Shown in pieces: positions 47,161-59,500 of a stretch of DNA of 64,000 nucleotides. Made by a program: the position numbers and the translations under genes. Position 1 is the first letter of the stretch; each line of letters opens with the position of its first letter. Where the stretch lies: the NCBI GenBank assembly GCA_026182355.1, contig JAPFBL010000310.1, positions 291,501 through 355,500 on the forward strand, in the 5' to 3' direction. Source of the DNA: Hermatobates lingyangjiaoensis (lineage: Eukaryota; Arthropoda; Insecta; Hemiptera; Hermatobatidae). The notes under the pieces are model-generated. The model saw only the letters and a program-made list of their open reading frames with translations. It was not told the DNA's origin and searched no databases.

Positions 47161-50100
47161 TTAAAGTAAATAAATATTACCCTTAGGAACATCAACTTTT
47201 TCATTAGTTCTGGGCAAAACTAGTCCATCAGGAATTTCGCTTTGACTAATATTTTCAATGGCATGAGAATACTTCAAGTCTTCATCTGACGTGTAGGAAT
47301 CAGCTAAGCCATCCTTAGAATCAAAATCAGTCGATGATTTAGAATCATCGGCATCCATCAATGGAATCTCACTTGACGCATTAACTTCTTCTATTAATTT
47401 ATTTAACAAGAACGAAGGTAAGTCCGACGCCTCTCCAGTCTGGTTGTTTAACAACCTTCTGTTGAATTCATCAGGAAGTTGAACATTGCTTAGAACAGAA
47501 GCGATGCTTTGCTTGGGACCTTTTTTGATGAACTTGTCCTTCCTTTCCTTCTTTACCTTAGGAAGCATCGCCTTTGAAAGTCTTCTGATTTCTTTCAATC
47601 TGGGATCCATTTCGTGCATAACTCTTACATGTCTTTGCAGAGAAGCCTGCAACATTAAAACAGTTCCGCTTCATTCACTAAACTATTTAATAATTAATTG
47701 TTCTCTTCCTAAGAATAAAAGTGTTCCTAAACAGCAGATAGGTAAAACTTTTTTTCGAGCTTAAAATTAAAGTTTTGTTCCCTTAATAATACATACAACA
47801 AATATATCTGAAAGACATGAAAAAATATTTTTTAAATTTTTCCAGTAGATTTTAGGCTTTTCAGTCAGGTTATTATAATATAAATGGTTATAAAATTTAA
47901 TTATATTGATATAAAATTATTTGGAATAATAATTAAGATTTATTATAATTTTAAACTTTTTTTAAAAAAAATTACTTTGGGATTTTAATAAAATTAAGAC
48001 AAACAAACTCGACACGTGACTAATAGTGAACTTAATAGTCGGCCTTTTTAGCATTATATTTTCTCTTCAAATAATCCAGAATTAATGTATGTAATTGTTA
48101 TCCTGGATTGCCAACACGAAGACGACACTGAATAAAACCTTGGAAGTATCTAAAATAACCAGAAGAACTGCAAATAATTACTACTTGTTTTCCTGTTAAG
48201 TACTTTTCTTGAAACAATTTTAAACAAGGATGCCGATAATTTATATTACAAAAATTCTACGAGTAATGAGTAAAGCAAAAAAAATAATTAGATTACAATT
48301 CTTATTAGAATGGAAATATTAGAATTTCCGTCTTTTTCCGAAAATAAGACATTGTCTTACTTTATTTTTAGGTCAAAATCCGTGCTAGGGCTGGGGAGGG
48401 CTTCAAGTACATTAAGTAGATTTAGATATTTTTGTTAATATTTATTTTTATACAGAAATTTAAATTTATTCGATTACAGTCATGTCATCTTCTGGAACAT
48501 CGTCATAAATTATCAAAATTTTGAATTCCGTTCTGATTTAATAATGAATTAATACTTCTTGTCTAAGTAGCCTCCTTGAAATGAACTTTAGAGGTAAACA
48601 AGGAATTTCTTGGAATATTTTTTTCCAAAGAATTCTCTGAAATATTACGACAGCTAGAGATACCTACTACATTCAACAGCAATTTTTTAACAAATTAAAT
48701 TTTTCACATTATCTTAACTAGGGCCTATTTTCAGGGGAGGGCTTATAGTCCAAAACGTCCCGAAATCACGCTAGGACTTATTTTCGGGGGATGTCTTATT
48801 TTCGGAAAAAGACGGTAGCAAAAATCAAATAAAATTTCAAAATAATTTCCTGGATTCAAAAAATTTATACCATTTTAAATTAATAAATATTAGTAGTTTT
48901 TTTTAAATCGTTTAATTTTCAATGAAATATACATAAATCATCTTTCCAAATCTAGATTTTTATATAGTTATTTATAATTTTACATTTATCCTTTCAAAGC
49001 CAGCTAAATCCTTACCAGATAACATATAAGGAAGCAAGGAAAGATTAAAACAAATATACAGTCACACTAAGGAAATGCCCCTTAAAGTAAATTAACTCAA
49101 AAATAATCGTGGCCAATCAACTAAAAGCGCCTCGAACTTGATTCAGTTAGTAAAATATAAGATTCTAACAGGGTACAAGTGTAGTTAGCCTATAGTAGTT
49201 AATTCAAGCCTGGCAATGACTCTAGGAATATTTAGGAAGATTTAAAATCTTCTCAAACTGTGGCTAGGAGAAGTTGAAACGCCGTCGGCCCCGAGCCAGT
49301 ACGATGTCAGGTACTCACTCGTTAAAGATCTTTATTGTAATAAACTGCAGTTGATTTTTAATTATAACCAAAGCCACAATGATAATGAATACCCCAGTTC
49401 TCATTAGAAGTTAAGTAACATTGTGCATTCTTCAAACTTGGATTGGTGACCCACATACCATGACTACTCCCAGTAATGTGGCTCGGACATTGCTTAAAAG
49501 GGTGACAAATCAAAAATGAGCCTGAACTTTTGAAAAAATGAACTTTTATTCCTTATACATTCAGAAAAGCACTAGGACTGAAGAAAAAGATATTTTATTG
49601 TATAATTTTACAGGAGTTCAATAAATTATTTTTAAACTAAAAAGACAAAAAAACCTGGTTTTTACATTTACAGTTTCATTTCGGACACCTCTAAACTAAA
49701 TTATTACCAATAACGTGAAATGCGACAGCCACCATAAATACAAAATCTACATTTCCATGTCTATTGTTAAACACCTCATGTCATCACATAGGAAAGAAAA
49801 AACTTGAATTACTTTTCTGAGGTAAAATGGATAAACAAACAGAAGTCTCCACACAAATGAAGTTTTATTCAATAACAACAACTCGTTTCGAACACTTTGT
49901 GTTCATCATCAGGAAGACAACAAAGATGTGGTGCTGAAGGGTTGGTCCAGTGAAAACAACTCAGTTTTGTTGTTTTCACTGGACCAACCCTTCAGCACCA
50001 CATCCTTGGTGTCTTCCTGATGATGAACACAAAGTGTTCGAAACGCGTTGTTGTTATTGTATAAAACTTCATTTCTGTGGAGACTTTTATTTGTTTATCA

Positions 50101-53100
50101 ATTTTACCTCAGAATGAGTAAATACCACACAATTACGGATTGCACAACCAATGATTTGAATTACTTTCAATAAAATGAAAGGATGTAACTACTAATTAGA
50201 TAAACTTATCTCCTACCTTTTTAGTTAGAACCTGAGGACACAAAGTGCACTGAAAACTAAGTTTGGGCGGAGGTTTTCTTTTTGGTATCAAGCCACTTAT
50301 GATTTTCATATGCCTATCAATATGGTTAACAAGAGCTTCTTTTCTCCTTAAACCTTTTCCACAATAATGGCAATAATAATCTACAAACAAAAAATTATAT
50401 AAATTATTAAAAAAAAATATAGCACTTAATTGATACTTCAATTATACACTAAGTAAAATATATATTGTGGAAGTAAATGATTAGGACTGGAGTCTGAACC
50501 TGGTGGGTGACCAGTAGCCATGTGTACCCGAAGTAGCTTATAGTCAGCGTACGCCTCCGTGCAGTCGCTGAAGGGGCAGATGTGGATCTTGTGACACCTA
50601 ATGTGTCTGTTATACAGATTAAGGCACATAAAGCCTGTGCCGCATTGTTCGCACCTGTCAATTTGTACATAGATTAGTGTTTATACAGATTTTATCATAC
50701 ATCCAAATAATACTCGAGTGTTTCAATACACTTTTTAACCTTTCTACACCAAGTGGTCAAAACATTCCCCTTTTTAGTATATAGTATTAATATTATTTTT
50801 GTATTACGAATTGCTTGCATAGATACAAAATAAAAAAAAATAAATACAAAATTTGAAATCTCCACAACAAAAGAAGAGCGAGAAAAAATTAGTATTTTTT
50901 TCTTAACATAAAGTACAATAAAACACCTTTCTCATGATCTAATATTTCTCAAAAAACAAATAACTATATATTTAGCAAATTTCATTAAGGCCTACCAAAC
51001 GGTGGAACTGGTAGAGTGATTATAAAATGTTTGATACACAATCGCATTTAATTTTCCAAAGATAATTAATTAGACAACCCAATAGACTTCTTAAACAACA
51101 ATAATAAACCGGTTGCATGTATCAGCCAGTGGAGCAAACATTCTGTCAAGCAGTAATTTTTCGAGAACCCTAACGATGATTTCTTAATAAATAAATTTAG
51201 AAAAAGGTATTTCAGGTAATAAATATTGACCTAAATCTTGAAAAAATAATGAAATTTTTATCAATCAAAAAGAAGTAAAAGAAAGAAGTATCATCAAGTA
51301 TCATAGAAGTAATATTACTTTGATACTTTCAAGATATGTAATATTAAATAGACGTAAATAATCTTTGCAGAGTACATTCTGTTTTCAAATTAATACACTT
51401 TTTAAACTGCTACTATCCGACTAGACACCAACTACAGTTGTCAGTTTTAAGCATCTTATAAGTCTGTCATCACCCCAAATGCCAAACCCAAGTTCTGTTT
51501 TCCAACAATGCAAGGCTTCCTCGTCAGTGAGTATCTGTTTTGATTTGTAATCATGTCTATCAACCTTTCAGCTATTCCATGAAGAAAGCACAACAGATCG
51601 ATGGTTTTTAACGTGAGACCCTTTAGCCACATCTGAAGGCCCACTACAACCATCCTGAAGGAGAGATGCGTTACCTCGCCGAGGCAGGTCCCACGACACC
51701 ACATCACAGTTAAAAAAAAATATATATTAATAATTAACACTAGGCTACTCGTTCCGTAAGTCCATGCACTTTCTTTCTTTTTCCGATGTAATTCACAAAA
51801 TTCAAGAGGTGCTGACTACTGAAGAGCCTTCTGTACAACTGATCTATGGACCTTCCTCAATTGAACACATATAGAACACTCAAACCCAACATACAAATCC
51901 CCGATATAGTACTCCAACTAACACCTGTTGCTCTTCACCTGTTGAATGGCACCAGGAACGGTACTGGTTCTCTGCCCAGTGATAGGGGACTACTGCCTTC
52001 CATCATGAAACTATAAGAGCTTGATACTGAATTTGTCACGCCTACTCCGATGTGAGTAGTTTTAAGTAATTTCAGAGAGAAGTAAACACTTACTTGAATG
52101 GAGGGGATTCCACATGTTCCGAGTTGTGTTCATCTAACTGACTTTGAGTCCAAAACAGTTCATGGCATCGTGTACATTTCAGTCGTGTTCTAGTATGAAA
52201 TCTATCTATATGTTTCTGCAAATTCTGTTTTGTTTTCAATATTTTTACACAACCGGAATACGTGCATCTGTGGAAATAAAAATCATTAATATTTTCAAAT
52301 TCAATTTAGAACTTCGCTTTCTAAATCTAAATTAAAATTAACAGATTCATGTATCCCACATCATGAATAATACTATTATATATCTTAAAAAGTGATTCGA
52401 AACGTAATGTTTCAATAAAGCAAAAATTCCACTAATTATCAATATCACTTAAAATGAAATTTTTATAAGATGTATTTAATGACTAAAGTTCAAAGACTGG
52501 AAAGTACTCATGAATGGAAAAGCAAGCAGTGAATATACTTACGGGAACGTTGTGGCGTTTATAGGCTCCGAGGAATGGGACACCTTCTCATGCCTTCGTA
52601 AATGAGAGATGTTAGTGTATCCTTTACCACATTTAGGAAATTCACACTTGAATGGCCTCTAAAACGACAATTGATTGAATGTATCTAAAAAAATAACAAC
52701 TGACAAAATATTCAGTTAAACTTAAACTACTGGTCCGCTTCATCCAACTGGAATTTTTGAATTTGCCGAGTTCCAACAAGCCTAAACAAACTTGAAAACT
52801 TTGTTTCTAACTACTTATTTGGCTATTGAGATCAGTTATAATGGTTTTGACAAACATATAATGCGTAATCGTTGATAGAACGAATTTCCATGTCAATTCT
52901 ATTCATTTTTGACAATATGTATAGCAAAAAGAAGAGTTGTGGATAATGCGTTTAATAGTTCCTTCAATAGGCCTTGAGAATGCCAAACAAATTTCGGTGA
53001 AACGTCTGTTTGTAATCAGAAATTATTAATTTTCGACCTAGTCTTCAATAGCCAAATTAGTAGGTTCTTAATCTTTGGATATATGAACTGAATGGCTGCA

Positions 53101-55258
53101 AAGCAATTATATATATCATAGTTTATCTCTACAAGGTCTATTCTACTAGGATGACACTATGGAAATCGTTTTACATTAGTTTTATATATATATATATCTT
53201 AATTTCATTAAGATTTTCCAACAGTACGTTTATTATGAAATTTTAGAAACACACCAACCTGCCCAAACTACATCCAGATAATATCCTAAAAATATAAAAA
53301 ATGGATACAGAGGACCTCAAAACTTGTGAATTCGCCACAATCTCAAAGTCAAATTATTCATTATCGCAACAATTTACTCAGAGTAAAGTAATGGGCATTC
53401 ATCAAGCAATAAACATTTGTGGGTGGCAACTATTTATTAACACTACATCTATTAACTATATGTTAACATTATTAACACTAACCTCACCAGTATGCATCCT
53501 ATTATGAGCTTCTAATTTCCATAATCTGGAAAATGATTTTTCACAGCCCAACAGCGAACAGGTGTAGATTTTCCTCTCCACTTGTTTAGCTGAAAATTGA
53601 CATATCAAGAAATTAATAAATTAGTGGATTAATACAATACCTATTAATATAAGAGTTGACAAATATAGTGAAGGCTAAGCCACCACCCTGCTGCTGGCGT
53701 GTTTAAGTTCTACGCATGAAATTAATCAAATATTCATTCTAGTTTCATATTTCCAGAAATATCAAGTATTTTCAATATCAAGTCCTTTAAATTTTTGTAA
53801 CTGGAAAGTTTCAGCTCTTCAATTTTCTGCTATGGATTTGAATATGAGTTCAACTTGTGTTTCAAATCAATTATTTTGGAGTTCAATCCATTTTTTTTTT
53901 GTTAGTAAAATATAATTTATACACCTTGTATATGAAATATAAAAAAGGTTTGTATAAAGTTACCTTAACTTTATGCAAGTTTTTTCTCTCCTTTTATACA
54001 TGTTCCTTAGATTACGGTTTTTTAAAGAGGATATGTTTCTCATGACTTTGTAGAAATAACATTGAAGTTATACAGGATTAACAAATTAATAATACATACC
54101 CATTTAAAGGTGTATATATTGAGAATTTAGATTTTTCTTCAATCACCGATATCAGGTTTCCTAACAAAACTAAAAAAATTATGAATCTTAATATCTAAAC
54201 TGTTATCAATAACAAGAAATTATCTAACATAATATTTGTTTCTGACTGTTTAAAAGGACAAACCACTTTTAAAAGCTTGCATTCATAACTTGCTGATTAG
54301 TACTTTGTCGTTATATAACACGAAAGATTGAAACACACAATTACCTACTATCCAAAACCAACGTCACAGCTATAAACTGGAATTCCTGGTAGATTTTATC
54401 AATGCGGCTCAACTTAGACTTATAATCGATTGAAGTTCAACTTTCTGATGGTTGATTCTTTTCAGCTCATGCTTCATTTTCGACTCGAGTTTCGAAAAAG
54501 GTTTAGCCAATCAAATTTCTAGATTCGAGTTTGAAAAAATATATTGATATTAGAGTTTCATTGATTAAAATTCAATTTTCTTTCCCAGCCACTCTGATCA
54601 CGGTTTTTAAAGGCTTAAAATTTATTATTTTTTATATTATTATTACTTATAAATTATAGTTTTTAAAACTACAAATTATAATTATTGTAATATTATTATT
54701 ATTTTAACTATTTAAGATAGATGAAAAATATAAGAATAAACAAAAAACAAAAAACAACAGATTTAGTTTTTAGAAAATCTAATCTTTGAAACATTTTCTC
54801 TTTATTATACACAATCAAATTTCAAACGAGGATTTTTAAATCTAGAATTCTCTTCATTGAAATGAAGATGAGCTAGGTTCAACAACAGTTAAGAATATTG
54901 TCCTCAGCCACAAAGTTTTTCTTGAACAGACTGAATGGTGGTAACCTTAAATAATATTTTTGACTTACACACATATGATTATCACAAAATTCAGATATTT
55001 ACCATAGTGACAACTTACTACTATAGAAATTAATAATTAAAAATAGTCACATTTGTGTAATTTAATTTTTATATTTCAAAACAATCACCTAATTACTAAC
55101 TGTTATTTCTTACTTTTTCTGGTATTCTTCTTAGGGCTATTTTTGACTGCATCTTCGGTATTTTCTTGAGATTCTATTCCAGTTTCTTTTTCAATACTAA
55201 CTACCTCTGACTTAGAGTTATTTTCTTCGATTTCTTCATCACAATGAATGCTGTTCAT
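47161..55258 (-). CDS. GTF3A: C2H2 zinc-finger protein, probable transcription factor IIIA
   Basis: Seven exons in transcript order: 55258-55114, 53589-53483, 52658-52543, 52267-52094, 50654-50500, 50380-50217 and 47646-47161. Junctions are GT/AG with matching phases; 448 residues. After an acidic then Lys-rich N-terminus come eight C2H2 fingers. They start with CSLLGCEKSFSRLWKLEAH and the HTGERPFKC linker, which resemble TFIIIA finger 1; fingers 4, 5, 7 and 8 have two-residue CxxC spacing, and finger 6 is C-x4-C. The tail has KKGPKQSIASVLSN, close to the conserved (K)RSLASxLSG motif after the TFIIIA fingers, then an acidic region. TFIIIA binds the internal 5S rRNA gene promoter and 5S RNA in the nucleus. 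Vertebrate TFIIIA has nine fingers; one is missing or degenerate here. Starts head-to-head with the mARC gene. Confidence 0.8.
48328..48815. mobile_element. MITE with 24-bp terminal inverted repeats, 488 bp
   Basis: CCGTCTTTTTCCGAAAATAA at the left end is the exact complement of the right end (TTATTTTCGGAAAAAGACGG), and the match continues for GACA/TGTC. Inside are GGGGAGGGCTT motifs at both sides. It has no coding potential. The target duplication is unclear, so the superfamily is not assigned. It lies in intron 6 of the zinc-finger gene. Confidence 0.8.
49370..49515 (+). repeat. 5S rRNA-derived SINE, degenerate copy
   Basis: GTTCTCATTAGAAGTTAAGT, AACATTG and a few bases on AAACTTGGATTGGTGACC align in order with the internal promoter half of 5S rRNA (box A and box C regions). 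The rest departs from 5S, as in SINE3-type retroposons. A better copy is at 63805-63960. It lies in an intron of the gene I identify as TFIIIA, the factor that binds 5S promoters; this is probably coincidence. Confidence 0.6.
49816..50155 (-). mobile_element. Non-autonomous Penelope-like foldback (inverted LTR pair), 340 bp
   Basis: Two LTR arms of about 150 bases face each other almost without spacer, followed on the right by the same 42-base tail that precedes the larger copy at 40649. The perfect 12-bp duplication TTGAATTACTTT borders it at 49804-49815 and 50156-50167. Each arm contains the hammerhead-like core. There is no coding sequence at all, yet the insertion boundaries are clean, so a coding-free LTR dimer was mobilised in trans. 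Located in intron 6 of the zinc-finger gene. Confidence 0.85.
50017..50049 (+). ncRNA. Hammerhead-ribozyme-like motif, right arm of the 49.8 kb foldback
   Basis: CTGATGA at 50017-50023, stem GAACAC/GTGTTC with AAA loop, GAAAC and GCGTT, identical to the copy at 41756-41788. The mirrored left-arm copy (about 49881-49914, minus) has one change in the GCGTT part. Confidence 0.5.
51420..52060. repeat. GC-richer block in intron 4 of the zinc-finger gene, probable repeat
   Basis: Its composition differs from the AT-rich intron and it holds a 94-codon minus-strand frame (51456-51740) with no recognised domain. Likely a retroposed fragment (SINE or LINE 3' end), but no internal promoter, target duplication or partner copy was found. 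Confidence 0.3.
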
Positions 55259-56535
55259 TGTAATACGTCAAACCTATTTCTTCATTAATTCATGTGGGAC
55301 TATGGCTAAAAAATACATACATTTATAAGAACAAATAACTTCCACATTAATGAATGTTGATATATAATGTAGTCTTTATTCTTAATACAACCAATTTAAA
55401 TGATAATGAACATTTTTTATTACTGTTAAGAACTAAATTACAAAATTTCAACATTATTTCAGAAAGAAATCATAAGGTTCTCATCTCACCTAAATCTCAA
55501 TCAACTATATTGTTTTCGTAGGATTGAGTAATCATTTGATATATCACAATTTTCGAAGTGATAACATATAGAACTTGGTATTTGCCCTTTTTCGTACAGC
55601 ATTTTCTTAACCAATATACAAAATTTATGATATTTTTCTCAAACCATTTTTATTTAAGATATTGCCCATAAAGCATAGGTGTATTCTAAAGTATAATGAC
55701 TATCTGTCGGTATAATTGCTATCTATTCGATCAAGTGTTGCGACTTGTTAAGTTAACAAACTTTTGTATGTACCTATACCTACCCATCCACATTGACATC
55801 ATCAAAAAAACTTTATAAGTTGACTCAGAGGACCTCGAAACCTTGACTCAATTATTTTGAGACCATTGATTCCAATATTAAGTTTGAGAATATGTCTACT
55901 TGTAATGCTAACTGCACTACCTCTTTTTTTGTAAATATATCATTGAACTTATATCTTCCTTTTAGAAGTTTCAAGTCATTTCATTTACATTGATATCCAT
56001 AACATAAATAATGAAATGAAATTTCATCATCGACATATTTCATATATATGATATAGATATTTCATGTATATAATATATATTTCTGTGAGAGATATTTCAT
56101 CATCTAATTTTTGAGTATAATTACTCAGTATATTATATTAATAAATAGAATGATAAACTAATTATAAAAATATTATTTTTAAAAATCATAAATACGTTTA
56201 TTGTTAATGATTTAAATCATTCCAAATTAGGCAGTACCACCTTAATGGAAAAATATAGACCTACAGTTCGGTATTTGGAATGCAATATGACTTAAATAAA
56301 ATAACAGGGTAAGTTGTGGTGAAATTTTTTTCCAGTTTTATCCATGACCGAAGCAACTACATTCCCCACTGATAAGGTTTATCATAATTACAGAACCTAT
56401 CGCGCCGGGTAGCAGAAGGAACGTAATTAGTTCGGCTAATAGTTTCGTGTTTCTGTTGGAGTAAAGTAGAAAACATCTTCTGTATCTTTATGCAAAGTAG
56501 TTTGTACTTTTGAATTAGAAATTAAACGAAAATCG
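55259..56535. promoter_or_regulatory. Intergenic region between the divergent TFIIIA-like and mARC-like genes
   Basis: The two start codons diverge across 1277 bases, so both promoters should lie here. The sequence is AT-rich with TA-rich runs near 56030-56090; GC rises near 56330-56470, closer to the mARC start. No TATA/initiator pair stands out. Confidence 0.5.
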
Positions 56536-59500
56536 ATGACATTTAAAAGGATTGGAGTGGTAAAAAATATATATATTTACCCACTTAAATCTGGGAAATA
56601 TATAGAACTTAAAGAAGCAGAATGTACAGAAAGAGGACTTTCCCAAAATAATGGCACTTTCACGTTGCTCGACAGGTTAGTAACTATTATTCACGGAATT
56701 TGAGAGCTATTTATAATGTTATCAAGGGGCTCTAAACCAGCGAAATGAAGCCTCCAGCTCATTTGTTTCCAATCATGTTTTAGTCCAAATGAACGTATAG
56801 TCAACTCATTATTCGGCCAGAGTGTATGTAGTTTAAGACCTCCAAAGTTTTGAAGGAGAGAGTTAAAAAGCTTAAAGAGGCATGTACCGACTTGTCTACA
56901 TACAAATTATTTGAGTACTGCATATAAATAGTACTAGAATAGAAATTTTCGTCTAACAATAATAATAATATCTGCTAAAACAAAAATAATTGTGAATTCC
57001 AATTTGTAAAATCCCTATCTGTTTAACTATACTTTTATAATTTTTAAGATATCCTCAGGGCTACAACAAAATTGTATTCTAAACATAAATTATTTCTAGT
57101 AGGCACCGTGATACTACTGACAAATTTGACATGACTTTTCTTTCTAATCTATACCGTTTCTAATATTTAGATCCCTAAACAATTTTGTGATTTATGTATA
57201 GTCCTGAAGACCCCTTAAAAACGAAATGTTAGCATAGGTGTTGAAATGTCATGTCCCTGGAAAACCCGATGAATGGAATCATTCATAAGTTTTTTTATAT
57301 AAAATAAAAAATATAAAATATATTCTTTAAAATTTATGTGGTTGAGAAACAATACTACTATCAGTGATAAGTATTATACAAATGGTTATAGGCTGCGTGA
57401 TTGATATGATGGAAGTACCTTGTTACAGTACATTGTACAAGTTACTTAAAGAAAATAAAGTACATAACTTAAAGTACATAAAGGAAATAATGTTAAGTAA
57501 TATTTATAATCTTGTGAAGCTAAGTTCATTATTAAGACTTTTATTTTTTGTATGTTCATGAGTAACCACATCACAAAGTTAAGTGATTTCAAAACCTATA
57601 AGTATTATGTAAATTATTTTCATAGTAATTTTCAGAATGATTTTGGATAAATTAGAATCAATCAAGTTTGTTTAATATCTTTACATTAGTAAAATTGATT
57701 TAGGACTACTACAACCTTTTTAAATGAGAATTCATTATACTCGTTCGAATTTTCCATTTTAATGTTTCTAATTCATTCCATTTACATATATATTTGTATT
57801 AGGTCCTGTTATGTTATCGTAAAGGTGAACATAAAATCAAGCCGTAAATTGAGGTTTATTATGCATTCATATAAAAAGAATGTTGACCCCATATAAAATA
57901 ATTATTTTTAATATGACGTCCGTTTGTTTAGTTCTTCATGATTTCAAAAGTTCTAGAGTTTATCATTAAGATTAGTATTATGGCAAGCTTTGAAGCCATC
58001 GAACTCTTTCCGGTAGGCCTCAGGAAGATAATTTGTCTTGGTTGAATAATAGAGGGATAATCCGTGGTTCAACAGAATAGTAATTAACAGGCTATGTTCT
58101 AATAATAATTAGTTTCTCTTACACTGAACATTTGAAATTTATTGAAGTCATCCTCAATATAGAATCATGTAAAATAATAACTGATCCTTGTCATTGCTAA
58201 TCCAATTTTTTTTTTATCAAGGCAATTTGTAATACACAGGAAGGATAATGGCGAAAAAGTAACTGCAAGAACTTATCATCAAATTCTTCAAATAAGAGTT
58301 GAATCAAGAATAAAAGGTGAAGTAATCTTTAAGTTCCCTGACACAGAAGATCTGGTAGTAAATATAACGTCCTTAAACGAACACAAAGGAAAAGTAAGGT
58401 AAACTATTGTATTATTAAAAAATTTGAATGTTTAATTTGTGCCAAATTATTTTTAAAACAATTCCGATGTCCATTCTTTCGTAAATTATTGGTATTTAGG
58501 TTTGTTTTAAGTAGCCTTTTTATACAAATTTGGTGTAGCCCAAATGTTAAAAATAAATTTGCAAACCATAAGGAATAAAGACATGCGCATCAGAACAGTT
58601 ATTTAACTATACTACACAAAGAGTATAAAAACTAGTGATGGGACGGAAATCGGAAATATCGGAGCTTTTCTATGTATCGGAACGGGAGAATTTTAATCAA
58701 ATCTCCGATTCTGAAAACGATTCTTTGAAATAAATACAGACATTCTGTAATTGATACTTGTTTAACGGAGATGTCAGTTTTATACAGAGTGCCAGCGTGG
58801 CTGTTGTCCAGCTGGATTATTTGTTTTTATTAATTCTTAGCTAGTAAAATTTGAAATTTTAATGTACACACACAGACACACAACACACCAATGATTTTGA
58901 GCAAAAAAGCATGATTCTAAGAATTTGACCTTCAGAAGTATCACACACTGGAGGAAACATAAGTGAATGTACCAGAGAGACAGTACAACAATTTAATATT
59001 TTTCATAATAAAATTCACGTCCTCTTAAGAGATAATGCAGCTAATATGGCTGTAGCAGCTGTACATGTTGATTATGAGCCATTTCCTTGTTTCCTACACA
59101 CCTTGCAGTTATCCACTAATGATGTATTTACACAAAGGTATTACAGGATATACTATCTATTTGTAAACAAATAGTTGGGCACTTTAATCACTCACCAGCA
59201 GCTTTTACAAATTACAAAGAATATCAGAAAACAATAATTTACCAGATCATAAGTGTATTCAGGATATATAGACAAGATGGAACAGTCATTATTACATGAT
59301 ATGCAAAATATTTGAACAAAAAAATGTTCTTATCTCATACTGCAGTGACCATGCAAAACCACATTGCTTAGAATCCAACCAAATGACGATTTTAGAGAGA
59401 ATTGTTGATTGTACAAATTTATTATGCACCAGGGAAACGACTGCCTCTCTTATCATACTACACAAAGTCATACTCGTATGTTACTTCTTTGATAAGGGAC

